Positions 18,911 through 28,392 of a DNA stretch of 44,265 bases are shown piece after piece. This stretch comes from Marinifilaceae bacterium (lineage in GTDB: Bacteria; Bacteroidota; Bacteroidia; Bacteroidales; Marinifilaceae): contig JADGEF010000011.1 in assembly GCA_016744515.1 (NCBI GenBank), positions 1 to 44,265 on the forward strand, in the 5' to 3' direction. Made by a program: the position numbers and the translations under genes. The notes beneath the pieces were generated by a model. That model was not told where the DNA came from. It was given only the letters and a program-made list of their open reading frames with translations, and ran no database searches. Position 1 is the stretch's first letter. Each line of letters begins with the position of its first letter.

Positions 18911-18942
18911 AAAGCTATCTCTAAAAAGATGGCTTTTCTTTT
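18911..18942 (+). terminator. Intrinsic terminator after recQ
   Basis: AAAGCTATCT (18911-18920) pairs with AGATGGCTTT (18927-18936, one G-U pair) and is followed by a T-rich tract (TCTTTTA). It begins 10 bp after the recQ stop and faces the convergent acetyltransferase gene. Confidence 0.8.
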
Positions 18943-18966
18943 ACATTTATTTCAGAATGAAAATTA

Positions 18967-20148
18967 CTAATTGATAATCGGTGAACGCTTAAACTCTTTA
19001 TCAGAGTCAAAGAGTTTCCTATAGGTGATATGCGTTTTATAAATTGATGCACCAATATGCTCCATCATATGCATCATGCGAGGATTAAAGTCTCCAATCC
19101 AATTCATCTCAAGGGTCTTAAAAGGGAAATTCGAATTAAAACCTTCTTTTGAAAATTGATAAATCATTGCGGCATCAATTCCTTTTGATTGAAATGCTGG
19201 AACAACACCAAATATCAGACCCATCGCATTTTTATCCTTCTTTAAATATTTGTATTGCAAGAATTTCAGTTTACCAATTAAGCCAAATTTCCCATTCAAG
19301 TCTGACAACACCTCATTCATATCTGGTGTCATTATAAAAAACCCAATTGGCTCATCCTTATAATATGCAAACCACAATAGCTTTTCATGTAAAACAGACT
19401 CCATAGCTTTGAAAGTCTCTATAGCATGATTCTCTGTCATAAAATCAACGCCAGGAATAGTTGAAACCCATGCTTCATTATAAATATGAACAAAATCTTT
19501 AACGAATCTTGCCATATATTTCTTTTTAAAATGCACAATTGAATAATCAGGATTCGCCTCTATTCGTTTAGCTTTCCATGCTATAATTTCACTTAAGCTA
19601 GCAGTAGAAAAAATAGTTTTATAGGTATATTGCTCGAAATAGGTTTTAAAACCATAAGATTCGAATAGATCTCGATAATAAGGGAAAGAATAAGGCATTC
19701 CATACAATGGTTTATGGAAACCATCAACCAACAAACCCCACCATTGATGACGCTCACCAAAGTTTATTGGCCCATCCATAGCTTCAATACCTTGATTTCT
19801 CAACCAGTTAAAACAGCAATCAAACAGTGTAAAAGCGGCTTCTTTATCATCAACACATTCAAAAAAGCCCATACCACCTGTCGGTTGGTCACTTAAATTT
19901 TTAGTTTTATTATCGACAAAAGCAGCAACTCGTCCAATTGTATGACCTTCTGCATTTGTCAGTATCCAACGACAGCAGGTGCCACGTCGAAACATTTTAT
20001 TTTTTTGAGGATCAAAAACAGCTTCTATTTCACTATCAAGAGGGCGAACCCAATTCGATTCATTTTGATACAAGAGCACAGGAAGCTCCAAAAAGTTTTG
20101 TTTTGATAGCTGCCCCACAACCTCTTCTATTTGAAAACCTACACTCAT
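18967..20148 (-). CDS. YghO-like GNAT-related protein, function unknown
   Basis: This 393-residue protein resembles the YghO-like conserved proteins related to GNAT acetyltransferases. Visible landmarks are NFGERHQWWGLLVDGF, PYYRDLFESYGFKTYFEQYTYK and a C-terminal acetyltransferase-like half with EPIGFFIMTPDMNE and PAFQSKGIDAAMIYQ. No signal peptide or membrane segment is seen. The substrate is unknown. It starts 18 bp after the UPF0104 membrane protein gene on the same strand, so the two probably form an operon and may act together in lipid or envelope modification; that is only an inference from adjacency. Confidence 0.75.
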   Translation of the reverse strand: MSVGFQIEEVVGQLSKQNFLELPVLLYQNESNWVRPLDSEIEAVFDPQKNKMFRRGTCCRWILTNAEGHTIGRVAAFVDNKTKNLSDQPTGGMGFFECVDDKEAAFTLFDCCFNWLRNQGIEAMDGPINFGERHQWWGLLVDGFHKPLYGMPYSFPYYRDLFESYGFKTYFEQYTYKTIFSTASLSEIIAWKAKRIEANPDYSIVHFKKKYMARFVKDFVHIYNEAWVSTIPGVDFMTENHAIETFKAMESVLHEKLLWFAYYKDEPIGFFIMTPDMNEVLSDLNGKFGLIGKLKFLQYKYLKKDKNAMGLIFGVVPAFQSKGIDAAMIYQFSKEGFNSNFPFKTLEMNWIGDFNPRMMHMMEHIGASIYKTHITYRKLFDSDKEFKRSPIIN

Positions 20149-20166
20149 ACTATTTTGTTAACTTTT

Positions 20167-21171
20167 CTATTTGAAGTTTTTTTTGCGATTTACAAAAGGC
20201 AGCGCAATGACAGAAAGTGCTCCTAAAATAATAATCATTGCTGTTTGAGAACCATGAACAACCAAAGCAAAACTTCGAGAAAGTTTCTCAATATCTGGAG
20301 TACTAGGAAGATATATTAGCAATGTAGAAATGACCATAAAATGCCAAGCTCCAATTCCACCTTGTACTGGTGCAACCATTCCAAAGCTACCCATCACAAA
20401 AACCGTTAAGCCTGCTAAAGCGGGTAAGTTTGATGTAAAACCAAAACTAAAGAAGCAAATATAGGTCATCATATAATACATCAACCATATAAATACAGTA
20501 TGCAGTGCAAATGACAGCTTATTATCAAGATTACGAATTGCTCTAAAGCCATCCATAAAGTTCCCCAATGTGAATATAATCTTCTTGTAAAATACCGTGT
20601 GTTTAAATTTCTTTCTGAAAACAAACAAAATTACAGCAATACCAGCCAATACATACAATGTAATTGAAGATGCAAATACTGCCGATAACTTAGAACTGAT
20701 CTGTGGGTTCCGAGTCATAAAATCAGACAAAACATCATATTGTGTCACCATTGTAAGAAGCAAAAACAATAATAACATTAATATATCTAAAGCTCTTTCC
20801 AGAACCACAGTCCCAATTAACTTCGAAAACGAAACATCCTCGTATTTATTTATAATTCCACAACGAGAAATCTCCCCCATTCTTGGCAAAGCTAAATTTG
20901 CAAAGTAGCCTACCATTACCGCTAAAAATGTATTCGCAAAACGTGGTTTTTTACCTAAAGATTCAATTAGCATATTCCATCTAATAGTACGGCTAATATG
21001 ACTCAGAAGTCCAAAAGTAAGAGAAATGAATATCCAAAAGTAATTCACGTCATTTTTCAACACCTCAAAAATCTCAGATGTATCTTGTCCTCTATAAATT
21101 AGCCAAAATAAGAATGCGCTTATGGATAAGAAAATTAGGAATTTTATGCCTTGACTTAATGTTTTCTTCAA
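20167..21171 (-). CDS. UPF0104 / YbhN-family (LPG synthase transmembrane-like) membrane protein
   Basis: The 334-residue protein has about eight membrane segments and the UPF0104 fold of the flippase part of lysylphosphatidylglycerol synthase. Typical motifs are SHISRTIRWNMLIESLGKKP near residue 60, ALPRMGEISRCGII near 95 and APVQGGIGAWHFMV near 270. It lacks the cytosolic aminoacyl-transferase domain of MprF, so it probably moves or shields a lipid rather than synthesising lysyl-PG. It is first in a likely two-gene operon with the YghO-like protein, which might supply the modifying activity. The family is clear; the lipid substrate is unknown. Confidence 0.85.
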   Translation of the reverse strand: MKKTLSQGIKFLIFLSISAFLFWLIYRGQDTSEIFEVLKNDVNYFWIFISLTFGLLSHISRTIRWNMLIESLGKKPRFANTFLAVMVGYFANLALPRMGEISRCGIINKYEDVSFSKLIGTVVLERALDILMLLLFLLLTMVTQYDVLSDFMTRNPQISSKLSAVFASSITLYVLAGIAVILFVFRKKFKHTVFYKKIIFTLGNFMDGFRAIRNLDNKLSFALHTVFIWLMYYMMTYICFFSFGFTSNLPALAGLTVFVMGSFGMVAPVQGGIGAWHFMVISTLLIYLPSTPDIEKLSRSFALVVHGSQTAMIIILGALSVIALPFVNRKKNFK

Positions 21172-21492
21172 TGTGATAGGTTTTTATTCAACATCTGCCC
21201 TAAATGCTCAAGTTTACTTTATTCATTTCTAACAATTATTTTTCAATTTGAAGTCTGAAATTCAAATTAAATATCATGTTATGAATATACCCAAGCAAAC
21301 AATTCTAGTTTTTCTTGTTAATGATTTTCAAAATTTCAACAAGTAGACCCTGTTCTTATGGTATTTAGTTCTAAATTTGCCGTAATTATACGACAAGTGA
21401 AGCGCAAAAATAACTAAATGTTTGTAAAATTCTTTGGTTTTTTAGCCTAAGAATAGATTATCCTGTTAAAAAAAGTATTGAACGACCAGAGT
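21172..21492. promoter_or_regulatory. Divergent UPF0104-rsmA regulatory region
   Basis: This 321-bp gap separates divergent genes. It holds a perfect dyad AATTTGAA/TTCAAATT (21245-21252 and 21261-21268, 8-nt spacer) about 75 bp before the UPF0104 gene. TAAATTTG at 21372-21379 matches the Bacteroidota -7 consensus for rsmA, though no clear -33 TTTG is seen. The dyad could be a regulator site. Confidence 0.4.
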
Positions 21493-22272
21493 ATGGGACA
21501 AGTTAGAGCAAAGAAAAGATTAGGTCAGCATTTCTTAAAAGACTTAAATATCGCAAAGAAAATTGTTGACAGTTTAGATGGTAAACAAATTAACAAAGTA
21601 TTAGAAATAGGCCCAGGAATGGGTGTTCTCACACAATATCTTTTACCCAATAAAAATTTCGAAACACACGTTGTTGAGATCGATACAGATTCTGTAACCT
21701 ATTTAAAAGAGAACTATCCTGAACTTGATGGTCGGATTATTGGCGAAGATTTTCTAAAATATGATTTATCAAAATTATTTGATGAGCCATTTTCTGTTAT
21801 TGGTAATTTTCCATACAATATTTCATCTCAGATTTTCTTTAGAGTTCTTGACTACAGAGATCAAATTCCTGAGGTCGTTTGTATGATTCAAAAAGAAGTT
21901 GCTGAACGAATGAGTGCTAAACCTAGCTGTAAAGCATATGGTATACTCAGCGTTCTTATGCAAGCTTTTTATGATATCGAATATCTTTTCACTGTTGGTG
22001 AAAAAGTTTTTGATCCACCCCCAAGAGTAAAATCTGCAGTGATTCGAATGCGTCGAAACACCACTTCTGAATTAAAATGTAGTGAACCTCTATTTATCCG
22101 AGTCGTTAAAACGGGCTTTAATCAGCGTCGTAAAACACTTCGAAATTCCCTTAAAAGTCTACTTGGCGATAAAAAACTCGAAGACGAAATAATGGGACAA
22201 AGGCCTGAACAACTTACTGTTCCTGAATTTGTAGAATTAACTAATAAAATTGAAAAACTTTTGGCAGAATAG
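21493..22272 (+). CDS. rsmA: 16S rRNA dimethyladenosine transferase RsmA (KsgA)
   Basis: I place the start at the ATG at 21493, giving 259 residues beginning [17 protein letters not shown]. An in-frame TTG 15 bp upstream is possible but would add residues not typical of the family. Motifs: [16 protein letters not shown] (SAM-binding motif I), HVVEIDTD, and the catalytic [12 protein letters not shown]. The C-terminal helical domain includes [14 protein letters not shown]. The enzyme dimethylates two adjacent adenosines near the 3' end of 16S rRNA and checks 30S assembly. It precedes mgtE by 243 bp, as in other Bacteroidota. Confidence 0.96.
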   Translation: MGQVRAKKRLGQHFLKDLNIAKKIVDSLDGKQINKVLEIGPGMGVLTQYLLPNKNFETHVVEIDTDSVTYLKENYPELDGRIIGEDFLKYDLSKLFDEPFSVIGNFPYNISSQIFFRVLDYRDQIPEVVCMIQKEVAERMSAKPSCKAYGILSVLMQAFYDIEYLFTVGEKVFDPPPRVKSAVIRMRRNTTSELKCSEPLFIRVVKTGFNQRRKTLRNSLKSLLGDKKLEDEIMGQRPEQLTVPEFVELTNKIEKLLAE

Positions 22273-22515
22273 TACTCTATATTGCTATAAAAAGTTCTTC
22301 TAATAAAAGAGTTTCTATTACTTTATAAAGTATTTAATTACATTAGATGCTTAAATAAATAGTCATCAGATCTTAACTTTTAAACAAAAGCCTATTTTCA
22401 TATAATCAATACTACATTCTGCTCCAACTTTTCGAAGCAAGTGTCCACTCATATGTCAATAACAAGATCAATGCGTTAAGGGAATTCGTCACACACTCAA
22501 AAAAAATAAGATGTT

Positions 22516-23874
22516 ATGCAATTTGAATTAACTCGCGAATACATCGATGATCTAAAAGATCTAATAGATCAGGAAAATGCGACCGAGGCAAAAGCTAAGA
22601 TCGAAGAACTGCATGCTGCTGATATTGCTGACATTCTAGACGAATTAAATACAGAAGAAGCCAAATATATATTTCTACTTCTTGATGCCGACACTGGTGC
22701 TGATGTTCTTTCTGAAATTGAAGAAGATGACCGGAAGCGCTTTATCAAAGTTCTTCCAATTGAGGTAATTGCCAAGAAATTTATCGATCATATGGATTCT
22801 GATGATGCTGCCGACCTCATTGGTGGATTTTCAGAAGAAAAACAAGAAGAAATTCTTTCACAGATTGAAGATGTTGAAACTGCTGGAGATATTGTAGATC
22901 TTCTACACTACGATGAAGACACAGCCGGTGGTCTGATGGGTAAAGAGCTTGTCATTGTTAATGAAAACTGGACCGTTCTAACTTGTCTACGTGAACTTAG
23001 CCGTCAAGCTGAAGACATTGACGAAATTTACTATGTCTACGTTGTTAATGATGATGGAAAGTTAATAGGAACTCTTTCGCTTAAGAAAATGATTCTGAGT
23101 CCAACATCTGCCAAAATCGTAAACATTTACGAACCCGATGTTATGTCGGTACATACCGATGAATCTGACGAAGAAGTTTCTCTTATTATGGAGAAATATG
23201 ACTTAGTAGCCCTTCCAGTAGTTGACAGTATTGGTCGACTAATGGGGCGAATTACCATTGATGATGTTGTAGATGTTATTCGTGATGAAGCTGAGAAAGA
23301 TTACCAAATGGCATCTGGTATCTCTGAAGATATCGAATCAAATGACTCCGTTTGGCTACAAACAAGAGCACGTCTTCCTTGGCTTCTTATCGGCCTTATA
23401 GGAGGTGTTTTTGCAGCTTCGGTTATTGCGATTCATGAAGATGGACTAAAACTTACTCCTGCCCTTGCTTTCTTTATTCCTCTCATTACCGCTATGGCAG
23501 GTAATGTTGGTGTTCAATCATCTGCAATCATAGTACAAGGTATTGCGAGTAACTCATTGGGTATCGAAAGCACCTTCAGTCGTTTAATGCGTGAACTTGG
23601 AGGAGCTGTTATCAATGGCCTAACTTGTTCTTTACTCTTATTTTTATACAATTATTTCTTTAGTGATTCATTTGCATTAACCATCTCCGTATCTGTAGCC
23701 TTATTTGCTGTTATTATTTTTGCAGCAATTGCAGGAACTATTATCCCTTTGATGCTAAACAGAGCTAAAATTGACCCTGCCTTAGCAACTGGTCCTTTTA
23801 TCACAACATTGAATGATATTGTTGGTTTATTAATTTACTTATCAATTGGAGCCTACTTTTATGGCTTAGTTTAG
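22516..23874 (+). CDS. mgtE: Magnesium transporter MgtE
   Basis: The 452 residues follow the MgtE plan. A cytosolic acidic N domain of helical repeats (about 1-130) is followed by a tandem CBS pair (about 135-255) that senses Mg2+. A connecting helix leads to five membrane segments (about 285-452) with the pore signatures PLITAMAGNVGVQSSA and a final PFITTLNDIVGLLIYL. It is a Mg2+-gated channel in the inner membrane. No magnesium riboswitch is evident in the 243-bp leader. Very secure. Confidence 0.96.
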   Translation: MQFELTREYIDDLKDLIDQENATEAKAKIEELHAADIADILDELNTEEAKYIFLLLDADTGADVLSEIEEDDRKRFIKVLPIEVIAKKFIDHMDSDDAADLIGGFSEEKQEEILSQIEDVETAGDIVDLLHYDEDTAGGLMGKELVIVNENWTVLTCLRELSRQAEDIDEIYYVYVVNDDGKLIGTLSLKKMILSPTSAKIVNIYEPDVMSVHTDESDEEVSLIMEKYDLVALPVVDSIGRLMGRITIDDVVDVIRDEAEKDYQMASGISEDIESNDSVWLQTRARLPWLLIGLIGGVFAASVIAIHEDGLKLTPALAFFIPLITAMAGNVGVQSSAIIVQGIASNSLGIESTFSRLMRELGGAVINGLTCSLLLFLYNYFFSDSFALTISVSVALFAVIIFAAIAGTIIPLMLNRAKIDPALATGPFITTLNDIVGLLIYLSIGAYFYGLV

Positions 23875-24253
23875 AATATTATTCGTTCTAATAAATCGAA
23901 AACAACTTCGGTTTGTTAGAATGAATCATAACATCTCGCATTTCCGAAATCATTACACAAAAATTCTCCCTAAAAAAAAATCATTCTTCTGAACGATTTT
24001 TAAACCCTTACAAAAACGCCACCACAACACCAACCCCCTCTATAACAGACAGAAACGCATTTTTGAAAATTTCCTTAAAAAAAGCTCTATTTATAAGTCC
24101 TATTTTTTAGGCTTTTTCTTAACTTTGCAAAAGGTTAAAACAAATTGCATAACACGCTACAAACTAGAGTTTTAATGCAAACACCTTAGCTCGAGAATTA
24201 TTTCATAATAAAGTTAATTTTCTACACATATAAATTACCCCAAAAAAAGAATC
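23875..24253 (+). promoter_or_regulatory. mgtE-purH intergenic region with terminator-like hairpins and a purH -7 element
   Basis: An imperfect hairpin AAAATCATTC/GAACGATTTT lies near 23975-23995, followed by a short T-run. A second one (AAGTCCTA/TAGGCTT, one bulge, followed by TTTTCTT) lies at about 24096-24120. TAACTTTG at 24120-24127 matches the Bacteroidota -7 consensus and would start transcription about 120 bp before purH; no good -33 TTTG is visible. I see no purine riboswitch (no paired-junction core or kissing-loop words). Confidence 0.4.
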
Positions 24254-25786
24254 ATGAAAAGAGCTCTAATCAGTGTTTTTGATAAAACAAATATTGTTGA
24301 ATTTGCTAGAGAACTAGATAAGCTAGGATGGGAAATTATCTCTACTGGTGGCACTTCTGCAAAATTTAAGGCTGAAGGAATTCCTGTTATGGATATTTCA
24401 GACTTAACTCAATTTCCAGAATGTTTTGATGGTAGAGTTAAAACTCTTCATCCAAACGTAGAAGGTGGAATTTTAGCTATTCGTGATAACGAAATGCATC
24501 AGAAACAAATGAAAGAATTAGGTATTGAAGCAATAGATATCGTTGTTTGCAACCTATACCCTTTTAAACAAACTGTTTTAAATCCAGAGGCTGGTCACGA
24601 AGAAATTATCGAAAATATAGATATAGGTGGACCAACAATGCTTAGAGCTGCTGCAAAAAATTACAAATTCGTTTCAGTAATTACTGACCCTAAAGATTAC
24701 GATACTGTTATTGCAGAACTTAAAGAAGGTGGTGATACAAGTTTCGAAACTAAAGAACTACTAGCAGCTAAAGTTTTTCAACATACTGCACACTACGATG
24801 CTTTAATTTCAAACTATTTCAATACAAAATTGGATATTAAATCTCCAGATACAATCACCCTTACTTACGAGAAGAAACAAGACCTTAGATATGGTGAAAA
24901 CCCACATCAGCAAGCAAGTTTCTATGCTCAAATTAAAGAGACAGAAGGAACTCTAACTGCTGCGAATAAAATTCACGGTAAAGAACTCTCCTATAATAAC
25001 ATTGGTGATACTGATGGTGCTTTAGAAACATTAAAAGAATATAGTGAGCCAACAATTGTTGCAGCAAAGCATGCTAATCCTTGTGGTATTGGTTCTGCTC
25101 CAACTATTGCTGAAGCATTCAAAAAAGCATATGAAGCTGATCCAGTTTCAATCTTTGGAGGTATTATTGCTGCAAACCGTGAAATTAATGCTGCTACAGC
25201 TAAAATCATGAGTACAATCTTCCTTGAAGTTATTGTTGCTCCATCATTCAGCCCTGAGGCTCTTGAGATATTAACGAAGAAAAAGAATGTAAGATTACTG
25301 GAACTTCCAGAAATCTCAAAAACAGGATATTCAACCTTTAAAGCACGTACTGTTTTAGGAGGATTATTGATTCAAGAACAAGATCAGAAATTAATTAACG
25401 ATGAGTTGAAGATTGTAACTGAACGTCAACCATCTGAAAAAGAAATGGAAGACCTAATGTTCGCATGGAAAGCTGTAAAACATGCCAAATCGAATGGTAT
25501 TGCTATTGCTAAAGACCTGACAACAACTGGCGTTGGTCCAGGACAAGTTAGTCGTATTTGGGCTTTAGAGAATGCAATTCGTCAAGGTGGTGAAAACATT
25601 AAAGGAAGTGCTATGGCATCTGATGCTTTTTTCCCTTTCGGTGATTGCGTTGAAGCTGCAAACGAAGCTGGAATAACTGCAATCATCCAACCTGGAGGCT
25701 CAGTTCGAGATCAAGAATCTATCGATTTAGCAAACAAGTATGGTATTGCAATGGTATTTACAGGAATGCGTCATTTTAAACATTAA
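24254..25786 (+). CDS. purH: Bifunctional AICAR transformylase / IMP cyclohydrolase PurH
   Basis: The 510-residue bifunctional enzyme has an N-terminal MGS-like IMP cyclohydrolase domain (about 1-190; [41 protein letters not shown]). The C-terminal AICAR formyltransferase domain carries the catalytic Lys272-His273 in [11 protein letters not shown] and a closing [12 protein letters not shown]. It performs the last two steps of de novo IMP synthesis using 10-formyl-tetrahydrofolate, linking metabolically to folA upstream in the window. It lies 130 bp before mreB on the same strand; co-transcription is possible. Confidence 0.97.
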   Translation: MKRALISVFDKTNIVEFARELDKLGWEIISTGGTSAKFKAEGIPVMDISDLTQFPECFDGRVKTLHPNVEGGILAIRDNEMHQKQMKELGIEAIDIVVCNLYPFKQTVLNPEAGHEEIIENIDIGGPTMLRAAAKNYKFVSVITDPKDYDTVIAELKEGGDTSFETKELLAAKVFQHTAHYDALISNYFNTKLDIKSPDTITLTYEKKQDLRYGENPHQQASFYAQIKETEGTLTAANKIHGKELSYNNIGDTDGALETLKEYSEPTIVAAKHANPCGIGSAPTIAEAFKKAYEADPVSIFGGIIAANREINAATAKIMSTIFLEVIVAPSFSPEALEILTKKKNVRLLELPEISKTGYSTFKARTVLGGLLIQEQDQKLINDELKIVTERQPSEKEMEDLMFAWKAVKHAKSNGIAIAKDLTTTGVGPGQVSRIWALENAIRQGGENIKGSAMASDAFFPFGDCVEAANEAGITAIIQPGGSVRDQESIDLANKYGIAMVFTGMRHFKH

Positions 25787-25916
25787 AATTATATCAGATT
25801 CTTTGTTTCGAGCAGTATATTAATCCTAATAAACTTACTAACTTAGGATGCTTCTAAACGCAGAAGACAAAGTTCTGAAAATATAAAACAGATAAAACCG
25901 AGATACACACGACTAT

Positions 25917-26939
25917 ATGGGATTTTTTTCATTCATGACACAGGAAATTGCCATCGACCTAGGAACGGCAAACACAATCATCATTTGCGATGATAAGATT
26001 GTGGTTGACGAGCCTTCGATTGTGGCATTAGACCGACGCACCGAGAAAATGGTGGCTATTGGCGAGAAGGCTCGCCAAATGCAAGGTAAAACTCACGACA
26101 ACCTTCGTACAATCCGTCCATTACGCGACGGTGTAATTGCAGACTTTAATGCTGCCGAGCAAATGATTCGTGGGATGATCAAAATGATCAACAAGAAACC
26201 ACGTCTGTTCCCTCCTTCGTTAAGAATGGTAATATGTATCCCATCGGGTAGTACCGAGGTTGAAATGCGTGCCGTTCGTGACTCTTCGGAACATGCTGGA
26301 GGTAGAGATGTTTACATGATTTATGAACCAATGGCTGCTGCAATTGGTATCGGAATTGATGTTGAAGCCCCTGAAGGAAACATGGTCGTAGATATAGGAG
26401 GTGGTACAACAGAAATTGCGGTTATCTCACTTGGAGGTATCGTTACCAATAAATCTATTCGAATTGCTGGTGATGATTTAACCGCTGACATTCAGGAGTA
26501 CATGCGTCATCAACACAATATTAAAATTGGTGAACGTACAGCTGAAGATATCAAAATTCATGTTGGATCAGCACTTTCTGAGTTAGAAGAACCACCAACT
26601 GATTTCCGTGTTCAAGGACCAAATCAGATGACTGCTCTTCCAATTGAGATTCCTGTTTCGTATCAGGAAATTGCTCATTGTCTTGAGAAATCTATCTCAA
26701 AAATTGAAATTGCAATCTTAAGTGCCTTAGAACAAACTCCTCCTGAATTGTATGCTGACATTGTGAATAGAGGAATCTATTTAGCTGGAGGTGGTGCACT
26801 ACTTCGTGGTTTAGATAAACGTTTAATGAATAAATTAAACATCCCATTCCATATTGCTGAAGATCCATTGAGAGCTGTTGCAAGAGGAACAGGTGTCGCA
26901 CTTAAAAACGTGAACAATTTCTCATTCTTAATGAGATAA
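25917..26939 (+). CDS. mreB: Rod-shape-determining actin homologue MreB
   Basis: The 340-residue actin-fold protein has phosphate-1 motif AIDLGTANT (12-20), phosphate-2 VVDIGGGTTEIAVIS, and the adenosine motif YLAGGGALLRGLD. The short N-terminal hydrophobic start MGFFSFMTQE fits membrane attachment. It polymerises under the inner membrane and guides lateral cell-wall synthesis. First gene of the full mreB-mreC-mreD-mrdA-rodA set. Its first 300 bp have noticeably higher G+C than the flanking genes, probably because of strong conservation and expression. Secure. Confidence 0.97.
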   Translation: MGFFSFMTQEIAIDLGTANTIIICDDKIVVDEPSIVALDRRTEKMVAIGEKARQMQGKTHDNLRTIRPLRDGVIADFNAAEQMIRGMIKMINKKPRLFPPSLRMVICIPSGSTEVEMRAVRDSSEHAGGRDVYMIYEPMAAAIGIGIDVEAPEGNMVVDIGGGTTEIAVISLGGIVTNKSIRIAGDDLTADIQEYMRHQHNIKIGERTAEDIKIHVGSALSELEEPPTDFRVQGPNQMTALPIEIPVSYQEIAHCLEKSISKIEIAILSALEQTPPELYADIVNRGIYLAGGGALLRGLDKRLMNKLNIPFHIAEDPLRAVARGTGVALKNVNNFSFLMR

Positions 26940-27048
26940 ACACATAGCAAACAGCCAATGTAACTCTGTTTGCAAATTATAGCTTGTTGATTGGTTTTAA
27001 AGCCAATCAGCAAGCATAAATTAAAACCGCTTACCCCTTTACTATTGA

Positions 27049-27876
27049 ATGAAGAATCTAATACAAATCATTGTCAGATTTCATTTCACAATTCTATTCC
27101 TAATAATAGAGTTGGTCTGTTTTTTACTGATTATAAATAACAACAACTATCACAAAACAGTCTTTCTAAATTCTAACAATGCCATAAGCGGAGATATCTA
27201 CAACAAAGTCTCTACTTTTTCTGACTATATTAGGCTATCTACAATTAATGACCAATTAAGTACTGAAAATACATTACTCCACAATTTACTCTCAGAAAAC
27301 TACAAATTATCCGCCGACTCATTTTTCTTTTATGAAGACTCTGTCTTTAAACAGCAGTATGTTTATCGCTCAGCTAAAGTGATTAACAACTCGATTAATA
27401 AACAACGAAACTACATTACCCTAAATAAGGGTAAGAATCAAGGAATAGAACCCGAAATGGGTGTTGTAGCCAACAATGGCGTTGTAGGCATTGTAAAATC
27501 TGTATCCGACAATTATTCGACAGTCCTGTCTCTATTAAATAGTAGATTAAAGATTTCAGCGAAGATTAAAAAGAATAACCACCATGGCTCACTATATTGG
27601 GATGGTAAAGATTACCGTAGAGCACGATTAATTGAAATTCCATCTCATGTTGACATTAAAGTGGGTGACACAATAACAACAAGTAGTTTTTCCTCAGTTT
27701 TCCCAGAAGGCATATTGTTAGGAATAGCAGATAAAATACTGCCTTCAGCAGGTGGCAATTTTCGAGAGGTTATCGTCTTAATAAGTAACGACTTTAATCA
27801 GCTCTCTTATGTTGATGTGATAGGTGATTTATTAAAAAATGAACGATTAGAATTAGAGAAAGAGGTTGAAAAATGA
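27049..27876 (+). CDS. mreC: Rod-shape-determining protein MreC
   Basis: The 275-residue protein has one N-terminal membrane segment (about 10-29), a short helical stretch that may form a coiled coil (about 60-88), and a periplasmic beta domain with the MreC signature NKGKNQGIEPEMGVVANNGVVGIV and VGDTITTSSFSSVFPEGILLG. It connects MreB/MreD to the elongation synthases PBP2 and RodA. Its 3' end overlaps the mreD start by 4 bp (ATGA), so the two are coupled. Confidence 0.95.
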   Translation: MKNLIQIIVRFHFTILFLIIELVCFLLIINNNNYHKTVFLNSNNAISGDIYNKVSTFSDYIRLSTINDQLSTENTLLHNLLSENYKLSADSFFFYEDSVFKQQYVYRSAKVINNSINKQRNYITLNKGKNQGIEPEMGVVANNGVVGIVKSVSDNYSTVLSLLNSRLKISAKIKKNNHHGSLYWDGKDYRRARLIEIPSHVDIKVGDTITTSSFSSVFPEGILLGIADKILPSAGGNFREVIVLISNDFNQLSYVDVIGDLLKNERLELEKEVEK

Positions 27877-28376
27877 ATTTTATAGTCAAAAATATTATCC
27901 GATTTATAATTTTAATCTTACTTCAGGTTACTATTTTTAATAACATTCAGTTGAGTGGTTTTGTAAATCCATATCTGTATATTTTATTTATTTTATTACT
28001 TCCATTTGAAACACCACCTTGGTTACTATTGATTCTTTCCTTTTTTATGGGACTCAGTATTGATATCTTTTCGAACACAATTGGAATTCACGCTTCAGCT
28101 TGTGTTTTCATAGGGTTTTTAAGACCTTTCGTTTTAAATTATATTTCTGTACGAGATAATTACGAATCTGATATTGAACAAGGCTTATACGTTTATGGGT
28201 TTTCTTGGTTTTTTAAATACGCACTCATACTAATTCTTGCACATCACAGTTTCTTATTTATAGTGGAAGTTTTTTCTTTCAATAATTTCGGTGATACATT
28301 AATCCGAATTGTTCTGAGTAGTATTTTCACTTTAGTCCTTGTCATTACAAGTCAGTTCATAATTTCAAAAAAATAA
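27873..28376 (+). CDS. mreD: Rod-shape-determining membrane protein MreD
   Basis: The 167-residue protein is almost entirely hydrophobic with five to six membrane segments. MreD sequences diverge widely; here the assignment rests on size, hydrophobic pattern, FMGLSIDIFSNTIGIHASA (the conserved G-DxxxxxxxGxxA-like region) and its place, overlapping mreC by 4 bp and 16 bp before the PBP2 gene. It is an inner-membrane scaffold in the elongasome. Confidence 0.9.
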   Translation: MNFIVKNIIRFIILILLQVTIFNNIQLSGFVNPYLYILFILLLPFETPPWLLLILSFFMGLSIDIFSNTIGIHASACVFIGFLRPFVLNYISVRDNYESDIEQGLYVYGFSWFFKYALILILAHHSFLFIVEVFSFNNFGDTLIRIVLSSIFTLVLVITSQFIISKK

Positions 28377-28392
28377 AATTGTCTGAGCAAAT

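Noticed and set aside
24128..24253. Purine riboswitch in front of purH
   Set aside because: The leader lacks the conserved three-way junction and loop words of the purine aptamer; only a promoter half-site is seen.
26188..26901. Antisense open frames inside mreB
   Set aside because: They are shadow frames opposite a highly conserved gene, with low-complexity composition and no start context.
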